This document shows, in pieces, positions 44,082 through 53,054 of a stretch of DNA of 64,000 nucleotides (position 1 is the first letter of the stretch; each line of letters starts with the position of its first letter). Under the pieces are notes generated by a model. That model was given only the letters and a program-made list of their open reading frames with translations, was not told the origin of the DNA and ran no database searches. Both the position numbers and the translations under genes were made by a program. The DNA comes from CAVRGQ01 sp963720785 (GTDB lineage Bacteria > Actinomycetota > Acidimicrobiia > IMCC26256 > DASPTH01): the NCBI GenBank assembly GCA_963720785.1, contig CAVRGQ010000008.1:949667-1013666 (forward strand), written 5' to 3'.

Positions 44082-44681
44082 TCAGACGGTCGCGGGGTCC
44101 ACGGCCGCGTCGATGCCCGCGTCGACGCCCGCGTCCACCGCCTCAGCCGAGTAGCTGAGGATCGGGTCGGTCGGCTCGAGCACGCCGAGCGCGTGCATCA
44201 TCCGGTGACCGCCGAGGTTCTGCGAGCAGGCGAAGAGGATCTCGACGATCTCGGCCGCGGTGAACACCTCGGCGAGCCAGCGGAAGGTGTCGTCGTCGAT
44301 CGAGTGGTGGTCGTTGGCGAACATCTCGAAGAACCGCAGCGCGCGGTACTCACGCGTGGTGAAGTTCGCGGGGTCGAGCTCGATCAGGCAGGCGACGTCG
44401 TCCTCGGTGATCGTGTCGTCCTTGCGCGACTGCCCGCACGGCACACACGCGTTGATCTCGGCACTGTGCAGGCGCATCAGCTCCACCAGCCGCGGGTCGA
44501 GCACGCCCCGCCGGAACGTCGCCTCGTACTGCGCGTGCATCGCCTGCAACGCGACGGAGCTGTAGGCCACGATCTGGAGGGGCAGCGACGTGGTGTACAT
44601 CCCGTTGCCGAGGCCCTCGTCGATGATCGCCTTCGAGTGCGCGGGCAGCTCGTCGTACGGGATCGGCTCGATCCGGGCCAT
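44082..44681 (-). CDS. AhpD-like / carboxymuconolactone decarboxylase family protein
   Basis: A 199-residue all-helical AhpD-fold protein. The redox motif CVPC is at residues 79-82 (NACVPCGQSR). In peroxidase-type relatives CxxCxxxH is expected; here the His position is Arg86. It may still be a thiol oxidoreductase that protects against peroxides from the neighbouring flavin monooxygenase. The C-terminus ends in a small Asp-Ala repeat (DAGVDAGIDAAVD). SD GGGGGA precedes the ATG. It follows the SDR at 44707 by 25 nt, in the operon with the monooxygenase. Confidence 0.83.
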   Translation of the reverse strand: MARIEPIPYDELPAHSKAIIDEGLGNGMYTTSLPLQIVAYSSVALQAMHAQYEATFRRGVLDPRLVELMRLHSAEINACVPCGQSRKDDTITEDDVACLIELDPANFTTREYRALRFFEMFANDHHSIDDDTFRWLAEVFTAAEIVEILFACSQNLGGHRMMHALGVLEPTDPILSYSAEAVDAGVDAGIDAAVDPATV

Positions 44682-44706
44682 GTCGTCCCCCAGTTGCGGT
44701 CAGGTG

Positions 44707-45398
44707 TCAGGCGTTCCTCGCGGTCATTCCACCATCCACGGGGATGATCGCGCCATTGACGAACGAGGCCTCGAGCTCGGTGAGAGCCACGATCATGTAG
44801 GCGACCTCATCGGGGGTGGCGTAGCGCCCGACCGGGATGTTGCGCCGGGCGAAGGTGTCCTTGTGCGCCTCGGGGATGATCGACGTCATCCCCGTGCTCG
44901 TGGCGCCCGGGCAGATGCAGTTCGCGGTGACCCCGGCGCGGCCGTAGTCGACCGCGAGCGACCGGGTGAAGCCGACGAGGCCGTGTTTCGCAGCGGTGTA
45001 GGGCCCGGTGTTCCGCTGCGCGCCGAGGCCCTCGGTGGACGCGACGTTCACGATGCGCCCGGCCCCGCTCGCGACGAGGTCGCCGATGCAGGCGCGCACC
45101 ATCAGCATGGGGCCGGTGAGGTTGACGGCGAGCGATCGCTGCCACGAGTCGAGATAGCCGTCGCTGTCGGGCAGACCACCCGCGCCGAGCCCCGCGCAGT
45201 TCACGAGGATGTCGATCGGTCCCAACTCGGCCCGCACCGCGCGACGGCACGCTGCACCTGCGCCTCGTCGGAGACGTCGACCGGGTCGTCGGCGTCGAGG
45301 TCGAAGGACGCGACGGCGAGCCGCCGCGCCCGCAACTGCTCCACGGTGGCGCGGCCCATGCCGCTGGCCCCGCCGGTGACGATCGCGACCCTGCTCAT
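44707..45398 (-). CDS. Short-chain dehydrogenase/reductase (SDR), with an apparent -1 frameshift
   Basis: About 230 residues when repaired. The N-terminal part (MSRVAIVTGGASGMGRAT, strand 2 ending FDLDADD) is in one frame; near 45236-45246 one missing base separates it from RAELGPIDILVNCAG and the rest. Active site: VASTEG with YTAAKHG; end IIPVDGGMTARNA. It starts 7 nt after the Baeyer-Villiger monooxygenase gene, so it probably supplies or removes the ketone/alcohol partner of that enzyme. Confidence 0.82.
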
Positions 45399-45405
45399 GC
45401 CTGGA

Positions 45406-46872
45406 CTATCGCACGGCCACGGCGTACGCGTCCTCGTCGGGACGTGAGGTCGCCTCGCGATACTCCGTCATGGTGTGCGGCCACTGCGTGACGATGCGCC
45501 CCGACGGCGCGCGGTAGTAGGTGCTGCACCCACCCTGCCACGGGCCGACCGTCTCCATGGCGTGCTGGAGCTGCTCGTTGTAGGCGGCCTGCACCTCGCG
45601 GCGCACCTCCATCGACGCGAGGTGCTCGCGGTCGAGGCGCTCGATCTGGCGCATCACGTAGTCGACCTGCGATTCGATCATGTAGATGATCGAGCCGTTG
45701 TTGGTGTTCGGCCCGTAGAGCACGAACAGGTTGGGAAAGCCGGCGACGGCGATCCCGAGATAGGCCTCCGCGCCGTCGGCCCACTCGTCGGCGAGGCGCA
45801 CACCGTCGCGGCCGGTGACGTCGATGGCCGAGAGGTACTTCAGCGTCTGGAACCCGGTCGCGCACACGATCGTGTCGACCTGGCGCTCCGTGCCGTCAGC
45901 GGTGACCACGCCCGTCGGCGTGATGCGCGTGATCGCGTCGGTGACCAGCTCGACGTTCGACTGGTTGAACGTCGGGTAGTAGTAGTTCGACATGAGCGGC
46001 CGGTGGCACGCGTACGGCGTGTCCGGCAGCAGCTTGGCGCGTACCTCCGGGTCCTCCACCACCTCCATCGCGCGCAGGCACGCCTGACGCGCCATCTCCA
46101 ACCGCGCCTCGTCCTGGAACGTGATGAACGGGTCGGTGCTGCGGAAGATCTCGTCGCGGAACGCCCGCACCGCGGCCGGGTCGGCACGGAACGCCGCGAG
46201 CTGCTCCTCGGTGTAGGGCCGGTCCTCCTTCGGCGCGACCCAGTTGGCCGAGCGTTGGAACAGGTACAGCTGACCGGCGGTCTTCGCGACCTCGGGCACG
46301 AGTTGGATGGCCGAGGCCGCGGCGCCGATCACGGCGACCCGCTCACCGGCGATGTCATGGTCCCAGTCCCAACGCGCGGTGTGGAACATCGTGCCGGCGA
46401 ACTCGTCGAGGCCCTCGACATCGGGGTACCGGAGATCGTTGAACATGCCGAGGCCGCTCACCACGATGTCGGCGGTGAGCGTGCCGCCGTCGGCGAACGT
46501 CAGCGTCCAGCGCGACGCGTCGTCGTCCCAGCACGCGGCGCGCACCTCGGTGTCGTAGCGCGCGTACTTGTCGATGCCGTACTTGTCGACGCAGTGCTCG
46601 AGGTACTCGCGGATCTCCGCGTCACCCGCGTAGGCGCGCGACCAGTCGGCCTTGAGTTCCCACGCGAAGGAGTAGAGGTGCGACTTGATGTCGCACTCCG
46701 CACCCGGGTAGCGGTTGTGGTACCAGGTGCCGCCGGGCCCGGAGGCCTTCTCGAGCACCACGAAGTCGGTGATGCCGCGTTGCAGCAGCTGGTAGGCGGT
46801 GCAGATCCCCCCGGGACCGGCGCCCATGACCGCGAGGTGGACGTGCTCCGGCGAGTCGACGTTGGCAGACAT
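45406..46872 (-). CDS. Flavin-containing monooxygenase, Baeyer-Villiger type
   Basis: A 488-residue class B flavoprotein monooxygenase, second in the window. FAD motif GAGPGG at 17-22, fingerprint FAGTMFHTARW at 158-168, and the NADPH loop reads VIGAAASA (181-188), where Ala replaces the third position of the usual GxGxxG. The C-terminus has CSTYYRAPSGRIVTQWP, a block common in ketone monooxygenases. Leaderless -10 TACCGT lies 7 nt before the ATG, giving it a promoter separate from the upstream hydratase. Expected reaction: oxygen insertion next to a ketone. Confidence 0.92.
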   Translation of the reverse strand: MSANVDSPEHVHLAVMGAGPGGICTAYQLLQRGITDFVVLEKASGPGGTWYHNRYPGAECDIKSHLYSFAWELKADWSRAYAGDAEIREYLEHCVDKYGIDKYARYDTEVRAACWDDDASRWTLTFADGGTLTADIVVSGLGMFNDLRYPDVEGLDEFAGTMFHTARWDWDHDIAGERVAVIGAAASAIQLVPEVAKTAGQLYLFQRSANWVAPKEDRPYTEEQLAAFRADPAAVRAFRDEIFRSTDPFITFQDEARLEMARQACLRAMEVVEDPEVRAKLLPDTPYACHRPLMSNYYYPTFNQSNVELVTDAITRITPTGVVTADGTERQVDTIVCATGFQTLKYLSAIDVTGRDGVRLADEWADGAEAYLGIAVAGFPNLFVLYGPNTNNGSIIYMIESQVDYVMRQIERLDREHLASMEVRREVQAAYNEQLQHAMETVGPWQGGCSTYYRAPSGRIVTQWPHTMTEYREATSRPDEDAYAVAVR

Positions 46873-46879
46873 GCCGGCG

Positions 46880-46885
46880 ACGGTA
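46880..46885 (-). promoter_or_regulatory. -10 element of a leaderless promoter
   Basis: Minus-strand TACCGT, then 7 nt, then the ATG at 46872; no ribosome site. Confidence 0.5.
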
Positions 46886-46944
46886 TCGGTGCGCCCCGGA
46901 CCCGGCAACCGACCAAGGTCCCGAACCGGGTCAGCGGAACCTGC

Positions 46945-47742
46945 TCACCGGAACTTGGGGGCGCGCTTCTCCATGAAGGCCTGGATCGCCTCGGCGTGCT
47001 CGGGCGACGCGAAGCAGCGCTGCACCGTCGCGAGCTCGCGTTCCTGGACCAGCTGGAGGTCGGTCTCGAACGCATTGTCGGCGAGGAGCTGCTTGGTCCA
47101 GAGCAGCTGCGGCGGCGGGTTGGCGGCGATGCGCCCGGCGAACCCGAGCGCCTCGTCGAGCAGCGCGTCGGCCGGCACCACCTGGTCGGCCAGACCCGCG
47201 GCGAGCGCCTCCTCGGCCGACCACACGTCGCCCGAGAGGGTGAACCGGCGCGCCTGGCCCGGGCCCATGCGCTGGGTGAGCAGGCGCGTCGCCGCGAGCT
47301 CGGGCACGAGGCCCATCTTGATGAAGCCGATCCCGAAGCGCGCCGCGTCGGACGCGACGATCACGTCGAAATTCAGGATCTGGGTGACGCCCACACCGAT
47401 CGCAATGCCGTTCACCGCGGCGATCAGTGGCTTCGACCGCGCGGACAGGCCGACCCAGTCGAAGGCCCGCACGCCCGCGCCGGGGTCGTCGCCCTCGGCT
47501 TCGTCGCGGGGCTGGTCGAACACCGCGCTCACGTCAGCGCCCGCGCAGAACGCGCGTCCCGCGCCCGTCATCACGATGGCCCCGATCGCGGGATCCGCGT
47601 TCGCGTCCTCGATCGCCGCCATCAGCGTGCGCCCCATCCCGGGGTGCCACGCGTTGAGCTTGTCGGGGCGGTTGAGGGTGAGCAGCAGCACGGCGCCGCG
47701 CTGCTCGATCAGCACCTCGCCGACGTAGGCCTCGGTGGTCAT
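46945..47742 (-). CDS. Enoyl-CoA hydratase/isomerase family protein
   Basis: A 265-residue crotonase-fold protein with NRPDKLNAW near residue 25 and AGAGRAFCAGADVSA. The oxyanion segment reads IGVGVTQILNFDV, so Gln or Thr sits where Glu is expected, and the second Glu position is Phe-Ile-Lys (IGFIKMGLVPEL). It is therefore probably an isomerase- or dehydratase-like member. The ATG overlaps the stop of the upstream dimeric-barrel gene (ATGA). Confidence 0.85.
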   Translation of the reverse strand: MTTEAYVGEVLIEQRGAVLLLTLNRPDKLNAWHPGMGRTLMAAIEDANADPAIGAIVMTGAGRAFCAGADVSAVFDQPRDEAEGDDPGAGVRAFDWVGLSARSKPLIAAVNGIAIGVGVTQILNFDVIVASDAARFGIGFIKMGLVPELAATRLLTQRMGPGQARRFTLSGDVWSAEEALAAGLADQVVPADALLDEALGFAGRIAANPPPQLLWTKQLLADNAFETDLQLVQERELATVQRCFASPEHAEAIQAFMEKRAPKFR

Positions 47743-48476
47743 TCCCCGACCGTCCTCGGCAGGTCGGACGCGCGGATCACGTCGGCAAAGGGGTAGTGCA
47801 ACGGCTGGATGAGGTCCCACGCCGCTTCGACCACCACGGTGGTGTCGGGGTGGAGCGGCGCGCCGGCCCGCAGCTCGGCGAGGCGCGTCGAGGCGTCGCC
47901 CTCCACGAACACCATGTCGAGCACCAGGCCGTCGCGCGTGACCGACGAGTAGCTCACGACGCCGTGCACACCATCGAGCGCGACGACTCGCGGCGCCCAG
48001 TCGGTGGCGTACCACCCGTCGAGCGACTCGTGGCTCTCGCGCTGCACCACGATGATCGCAGTGTGGCCGACGAACGGCACGTCCTCCGCTTCGAGCGTGC
48101 CGGCGGGGTCGCCGAGCGCGTATTGCAGCTTCAGCACGTCGCCTTCGCGCACCACCTTCTTGTCGGCGGGGAAGCGCATGCGGTCGCCGTCGTAGAGCTT
48201 GTCGCGCAGCACGGTCATGTCATCGAACGCACTCGACGGCTCCACGCACAACGTGTAGATCGTGAGGAACACGGAGTGGCCCCCGGCGAACGGCGAGCCC
48301 GCGTCGGTGCGTCGAGTGCCGTGCAGCGCGGGCGGCGCGACGTAACGGTGCCCCAGCATCACGCCCGGCATCGACAGGTTCGGCGGCACGTGCTCGAGGT
48401 CGTACCAGCGGTTCCACTCCTCGATGCTGTCGACGTCGCAGTCGAGCGCCGCGAAGATGATGCCGGTCGGTTGCAT
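47739..48476 (-). CDS. Dimeric alpha/beta-barrel (EthD-like) protein
   Basis: A 245-residue protein with two ferredoxin-like halves. IEEWNRWYDLEHVPPNL near residue 18 matches the EthD/DUF4286-type signature, and LDGWYATDWAPRV later is a second copy of the same kind. Such proteins bind or transform small aromatic and aliphatic pathway compounds, sometimes assisting a P450, as EthD does for EthB. A P450 lies divergently 87 nt away. SD GGAGGAC precedes the ATG. Substrate and catalysis are unknown. Confidence 0.7.
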   Translation of the reverse strand: MQPTGIIFAALDCDVDSIEEWNRWYDLEHVPPNLSMPGVMLGHRYVAPPALHGTRRTDAGSPFAGGHSVFLTIYTLCVEPSSAFDDMTVLRDKLYDGDRMRFPADKKVVREGDVLKLQYALGDPAGTLEAEDVPFVGHTAIIVVQRESHESLDGWYATDWAPRVVALDGVHGVVSYSSVTRDGLVLDMVFVEGDASTRLAELRAGAPLHPDTTVVVEAAWDLIQPLHYPFADVIRASDLPRTVGE

Positions 48477-48563
48477 AGGGTCCTCCGTAATGGTGGGTCA
48501 GGGCGAAGCTAACCGCCCGTCCGGAGGCCCCGCACGTGGGGGGCGCGTGGGAGGCTGCGCCGG

Positions 48564-49754
48564 ATGAACGAACCGATGGTGCTCGACCTGCGCGACCCCG
48601 GGTTCTGGCAGGACCCCTACCCGCGGTACGCCGCGGCGCGGGCCCAGCACCGCGTGGCCCGCAGCACGGCCGGCGAGGTGATGCTGCTGCGCGCCGACGA
48701 CCTCGACCTGGTGCACACGCACCCGGCGTTCGCCCAGCCCGGGCTGCTCGCGCTCGAACGCCTCGGCATGCACGACGGCCCGTTCTACGAGTGGCGCCGC
48801 CTCACCATGCCCGCACACGACGGGCCGGTCCACGAGCGCCTGCGCGGCACGGTGGTGCGTGCGTTCACGCCGCGTCGCGTCGAGCCGTTGCGGGCCGAGC
48901 TCCGGGCCCACGCGCGCGCAGTGCTGCAAGTCCTGCGCGACCGCGACTCGTTCGACGTCGTCGCCGACTACGCCGACGACCTGCCGTTGTGGTTGATCTG
49001 CCGCTTCCTCGGCCTACCCGTCGACGCGTGCACGGAGATCGCGACGTTCCTCGCGGGTACGGAAGCGGGGTTCGTCGATCCGCTCACCCCAGAGCGACGG
49101 CAGGTTGCGGAGGCCGGCATTGTCGCCCTGTACGAGTACGTCGGCCGGTTGGTCCACGCGCGTGTCGCCGATCCGCAGGACGACATCGTGTCGGATCTGC
49201 TGGAGGCGGAGGCCGGCGGACGCATGTCACGCGCCGAGCTCCTCGCGCTGGTGGTCAACGTGCTCGGCGGTGCGATCGGTTCGAGCCGCGCCACGATCGC
49301 CAACTCGATCCTGCTGCTGCTCGCACATCCCGAGCAGACGACGTGGGTGCGCGCCGCGTACGACGAGCGTCTCTCCCCCGCGATCGAGGAGTGCCTCCGC
49401 TACCACCCGCCATTTCGCACCGGCCGCAAGCTCGTCGTGCACGACAACGAGGTGTTCGGCGTACCGCTGACAACCGGCGACACCGTCTTCCTCGCCCGCC
49501 AGGCTGCCAACCGCGACCCACAGCGCTGGGACGACCCCGATCACTTCGACGTGACTCGCGTGCCCGAGCGCCATTTCTCGTTCGGGTACGGCCCGCACTT
49601 CTGCCTCGGGCAGGCGCTCGCCCGCCTCGACGTGCAAGAGGGCGTGCGGGCCTTCCTGGACGAACTCCCCGATGCGAGCCTCCTCACGGGCGATCCGCGC
49701 CGGGTTCCCTTCACGCCCGACGAACAGTTGGAGGAACTCCGCGTGCAGCCGTGA
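48564..49754 (+). CDS. Cytochrome P450 with atypical I-helix
   Basis: A 396-residue P450. The heme loop FGYGPHFCLG (Cys347) and EECLRYHPPFRTGR block are normal, but the I-helix reads LGGAIGSSRATIAN where (A/G)Gx(D/E)T is expected, so the conserved acid-alcohol pair for oxygen activation is missing. Known P450s with such changes can use peroxide, rely on a substrate hydroxyl, or catalyse non-oxygenation reactions. Divergent from the EthD-like and hydratase operon. No ribosome site is obvious. Confidence 0.88.
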   Translation: MNEPMVLDLRDPGFWQDPYPRYAAARAQHRVARSTAGEVMLLRADDLDLVHTHPAFAQPGLLALERLGMHDGPFYEWRRLTMPAHDGPVHERLRGTVVRAFTPRRVEPLRAELRAHARAVLQVLRDRDSFDVVADYADDLPLWLICRFLGLPVDACTEIATFLAGTEAGFVDPLTPERRQVAEAGIVALYEYVGRLVHARVADPQDDIVSDLLEAEAGGRMSRAELLALVVNVLGGAIGSSRATIANSILLLLAHPEQTTWVRAAYDERLSPAIEECLRYHPPFRTGRKLVVHDNEVFGVPLTTGDTVFLARQAANRDPQRWDDPDHFDVTRVPERHFSFGYGPHFCLGQALARLDVQEGVRAFLDELPDASLLTGDPRRVPFTPDEQLEELRVQP

Positions 49755-49829
49755 GTCGGGGTGGTCGAAAACTCCGTAGCGCACTCGCAACCGTGAACCG
49801 GGCGCGGTGCGGAACTCGGGACGCGCGGC

Positions 49830-50627
49830 TCAGGCCCGGAGGTCGTGCGACTCGAACAGTCGGTCCGCCACGAGCGCGAGGACGATCCCGACGCCGACGA
49901 GCACGGCGAGACTCGCGGCGGAGAGCCCGTCCTGGAGCTGGTTGTCACCGACCGACCAGTAGAAGAGCGACAGGTACTTGGCCGGGTCGAGCCACGAGAC
50001 GACCGGGGCCATCGAGCTGACGAGATACGACGCGGCGGCAACCGTCGACGCGACCCCGAGGGCAGCGCCGCGGTTGCCCGTACCGGCCCCGATGGCGAGC
50101 GCGAGGAGCCCGAAGTCGATCCCCAGCAGCAGCACGCCGACGGTCGCGGTGGTCAGCTCCCAGGTGCCGAGGTCGAGCTCGAACCAGCGGCCGGCGAGCA
50201 CGGCGAGGAAGGTGAAGAAGCAGAGGATCAGCGCCTGGAGCGCGAGCGCACCGATCTTCTGCGCCACGACGCGGCGTCGAGCGAACGGCAACGACAGCAC
50301 CAGCTCGAGGTGGCCGTCCTTCTCCTGCCCGGCGATCGCACTCGCGCCGTACCCAATGGTCAGCAGCAGGATGACCAGCGGGAAGAAGTTCGCCCAGACG
50401 TTCGCGTTCATCCACCCTACGGGTGACGTCAACGAGCCCGAGATGCCGAAGAGCGCCGCGACGCCGGGGCTGCTGTTGGTCAGGTTGTCGAGCTCGGACG
50501 AGTTCTTGAACGACGGATACAGGGCGACGACCACGACGACGTAGAGCACCAGGCCGACGGTGAGTCCGATGAGCGCCTTGCGCCGGAAGGAGAGGTCCAG
50601 CGTGGTGATCTCGAGGTTCGCACTCAC
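49830..50627 (-). CDS. ABC-2 type transporter permease
   Basis: A 265-residue membrane protein with about six hydrophobic segments (for example ALIGLTVGLVLYVVVVVALY, then LVILLLTIGYGASAIAGQE). EKDGHLELVLSLPFARRRVV after the second helix is the cytosolic coupling region typical of NatB/YhaP-like exporters. GTG start overlaps the ATPase stop (GTGA). With the ATPase and TetR upstream it forms a self-contained efflux operon, probably for a hydrophobic toxic compound. Confidence 0.85.
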   Translation of the reverse strand: MSANLEITTLDLSFRRKALIGLTVGLVLYVVVVVALYPSFKNSSELDNLTNSSPGVAALFGISGSLTSPVGWMNANVWANFFPLVILLLTIGYGASAIAGQEKDGHLELVLSLPFARRRVVAQKIGALALQALILCFFTFLAVLAGRWFELDLGTWELTTATVGVLLLGIDFGLLALAIGAGTGNRGAALGVASTVAAASYLVSSMAPVVSWLDPAKYLSLFYWSVGDNQLQDGLSAASLAVLVGVGIVLALVADRLFESHDLRA

Positions 50628-51526
50628 GACGACGGCTCCGTGTCGCGGTAGTAGGCGAGGAAGAGCTCGTCGAGATCCGCGTGGTGCGCGGTCACGTCGA
50701 GCACGCCCTGCGCCAACGCGGCCTCCAGCACCGGGGCCACGCTGCCCGTGACCCGGAGATCGAGGTCGTGGTCGACGACCTCGACGCTCGTCACGCCGTC
50801 GAGTCGCCGGAAGGGCTCGGGATCGGGCCGGCCGGCGAACCGGAAGCCCATCACCCGGGGAGCACGCGCCCGGAGGTGCTCCACGGTGTCGGTCACCACC
50901 AGTCGGCCGTCCCGGATGATGGCGACCCGGTCGGCGACGCGCTGGACCTCGGCGAGCGAGTGCGACGAGAGCAGCACCGTGCGGCCCCCCGCCGCAACCT
51001 CGCGCACGAGACGCTCGAACTCCGCCTGCATCAGCGGGTCGAGTCCGGAGGTCGGCTCGTCGAGGATCAGCAACTCGGGCGTGTGCGCGAAGGCGAGCAA
51101 CAAGCCGACCTTCTGCCGGTTGCCCTTCGACAACTCCCCGACCGGACGATCCATCTCGACGCCGAACCGGGCGACCAGATCGTCGGTCACCGATGGGTCG
51201 TTCGCACCCCGCGCGTGGCCGAACCAGGCGAGGTGCTGCGCCCCCGTCATCCGGTCGAAGAGCTTCAGGTCTCCCGGGAGGTAGCCGGCCCGCGCCCGGA
51301 TCGCCACGCTGTCGCGGCGTGAGTCGAGGCCGAAGAGCGCGGCCGATCCCGACGTCGGGCGCTGGAAGTCGAGCAGCGTCCGGATCGTCGTCGACTTTCC
51401 CGCGCCGTTCGGACCCAGGAAGCCGAACACCTCGCCCGGTTCGACGTGGAGGTCGACGTCCTCGATGCCCCGGGCGCTGCCGTAGCGCTTTGTCAGCTGA
51501 CGCGTCTCGATCACCGCAGCGCTCAC
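50624..51526 (-). CDS. ABC transporter ATP-binding protein (drug/ion export type)
   Basis: A 300-residue ATPase. Walker A GPNGAGKST at 38-46, signature LSKGNR at 132-137, Walker B LLILDEP from 152, and the switch His in LLSSHSLAEVQRV. The signature LSKGN in place of LSGGQ is usual in this CcmA/NatA-like group. A C-terminal regulatory domain of about 80 residues follows. It energises the permease encoded next; both ends overlap neighbours by GTGA. Confidence 0.92.
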   Translation of the reverse strand: MSAAVIETRQLTKRYGSARGIEDVDLHVEPGEVFGFLGPNGAGKSTTIRTLLDFQRPTSGSAALFGLDSRRDSVAIRARAGYLPGDLKLFDRMTGAQHLAWFGHARGANDPSVTDDLVARFGVEMDRPVGELSKGNRQKVGLLLAFAHTPELLILDEPTSGLDPLMQAEFERLVREVAAGGRTVLLSSHSLAEVQRVADRVAIIRDGRLVVTDTVEHLRARAPRVMGFRFAGRPDPEPFRRLDGVTSVEVVDHDLDLRVTGSVAPVLEAALAQGVLDVTAHHADLDELFLAYYRDTEPSS

Positions 51527-52146
51527 GACGGTGCGCGCCTCTCGCGGCCGGAGTCGTGGAGCATTGCTGCGATCGGCTCCGCGGCGCGGGTGACCGCCAA
51601 CTTCGGATCGACAAGATGGTGGAACAGCAAGCCGTCGAGCAACGCGGCGAGCACCAGCGCCGTCGCCTCGAGGTCGAGATCGGCGGCGATCTCGCCGGCA
51701 TCACGCCCGCGCTCCAATCGCTGGAGGATGAGCACTCGGAACCGGCGCGCCGCGTTGCGGCTCCACGACCGGAACTGCGGGTCGCGGGTCGCCTTCACCA
51801 TCGCCTCGGCGAGGATCGTCGCACCCGGCGTCCGCCCGTGGCCCACGATCCAGTCGAGGATCGCCACGACTCCGTCCTGGACGGTCGCACCGGAGACGAA
51901 CAGGTCGATCGACGGCCCGAGCTCCTCGAGCAAGGCATGTTGCGCGGCCTCGACAACCAGCGCGGCCATGCTCCCGAAGTAGTAGTGCACGAGCGCGGGA
52001 TTCACTCCGGCCCGATCGGCGACCGCCCTTCCTCGGACCCGATCGATACCGACCTCCGCCATCACCTCGACAGTGGCGTCCAAGATCCGAGCGCGCGTCG
52101 AACTCTCGCCGCCGCCGCATGCACCAGGAGCAGGGGCTTTGGTCAT
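51523..52146 (-). CDS. TetR family regulator of the ABC exporter
   Basis: A 207-residue TetR protein: RARILDATVEVMAEVGID, helix-turn-helix RVRGRAVADRAGVNPALVHYYFG, then an all-helical ligand domain. It is the first gene of the exporter operon and its start codon overlaps a perfect 17-bp palindrome, so it very likely represses its own operon until an inducer binds. -10 TATGCT is 8 nt before the ATG at 52146, again suggesting a leaderless mRNA. In-frame starts further upstream lie beyond the promoter. Confidence 0.88.
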   Translation of the reverse strand: MTKAPAPGACGGGESSTRARILDATVEVMAEVGIDRVRGRAVADRAGVNPALVHYYFGSMAALVVEAAQHALLEELGPSIDLFVSGATVQDGVVAILDWIVGHGRTPGATILAEAMVKATRDPQFRSWSRNAARRFRVLILQRLERGRDAGEIAADLDLEATALVLAALLDGLLFHHLVDPKLAVTRAAEPIAAMLHDSGRERRAPS

Positions 52147-52161
52147 ATGCTTAAAGCATAT
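52145..52161. promoter_or_regulatory. Palindromic TetR operator overlapping the start codon
   Basis: ATATGCTT-A-AAGCATAT, a perfect 8-bp inverted repeat with one central base. It contains the -10 and two bases of the TetR start codon, so binding blocks both RNA polymerase and the 5' end of the message. Confidence 0.75.
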
Positions 52162-52337
52162 CCCCAATACCACGACGGCAAGGAGCCACGCCGGATGAGC
52201 AGGTTGGAGATGCTGCAAGCGATCAGGAGGCGCAGCACCTCTGCGCCGCTCACCCACCCGGCTATTCTCACCAGCCGCCTTCCCCCAGTTGGCCGGGTGA
52301 GGGCCTCGTCACCGATTCGCGGCCCTGGAGGGCGGGA

Positions 52338-53015
52338 GTGCGAGCACGTCATCTCTTCGTACTGGCAGCGGTCGTCGCCGGGCTCGGCACGGGCGGCGCG
52401 GCCCGGGTGACAGCCTCCCCCAACCTGGTCACCAACGGCGACTTCGAGACCGCGACCTACGACCCCAACGAGGTCCCCGGCCCGAACGGGTACTCGGCGG
52501 TGACGGTCCCCGGGTGGATCGTCACCGGTACGCCCACCGTCATCGCCTACGGGTCGCTGCGGCCGGTCCCGTCGCCGTGCCCGGTCGGCACGACGTGTCC
52601 GGCGTTCGGTGCCCAGTCACTGGGGCTCAACTCGGGCGCGCCGGCGACGATCAGCCAGGACCTCGCCACGACCGCGGGCACCACCTACCACGTCTCCTTC
52701 GCGCTGTCGGGCGACGCGCCGCCGTCGCAGGCGGGGTGTCCCGACGACCGGTTGCAGAAGACGCTCACCGTCGGTGCGGGCGCCTCGTCGTACGACTTCA
52801 CCTTCGATCCCGACCCGAACGCCGATCCCCAGCAGGGCCTGACGTTCGCGATGGAGGAGTTCGACTTCGTCGCCACGACATCCACGACGACGTTGTCGTT
52901 GCGGAGCACGACGCCGGGCTGCGCCGGTCCGATCGTCGACGCGGTGTCGGTGACCGATGTCGCGCCCCTCACCCCGGCCGCACCGGTCGCCGCCGCGCCC
53001 GCGTTCACCGGCTGA
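52338..53015 (+). CDS. Secreted DUF642-like / galactose-binding-fold protein
   Basis: A 225-residue exported protein. Residues 1-26 form a signal peptide (MRARHLFVLAAVVAGLGTGG, cleavage near VTAS). The mature part starts NLVTNGDFE and includes VPGWIVTG and a C-terminal CAGPIVDAVSVTDV, the pattern of DUF642/choice-of-anchor beta-sandwich domains that bind glycans or surfaces. Two Cys pairs could form disulfides. GTG start with GGAG upstream. It stands alone between a TetR-ABC operon and a TetR gene; the ligand is unknown. Confidence 0.75.
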   Translation: MRARHLFVLAAVVAGLGTGGAARVTASPNLVTNGDFETATYDPNEVPGPNGYSAVTVPGWIVTGTPTVIAYGSLRPVPSPCPVGTTCPAFGAQSLGLNSGAPATISQDLATTAGTTYHVSFALSGDAPPSQAGCPDDRLQKTLTVGAGASSYDFTFDPDPNADPQQGLTFAMEEFDFVATTSTTTLSLRSTTPGCAGPIVDAVSVTDVAPLTPAAPVAAAPAFTG

Positions 53016-53054
53016 CGCGCCGCTCCGAGCCTCCCCGCGGATCCTCCGATCACG

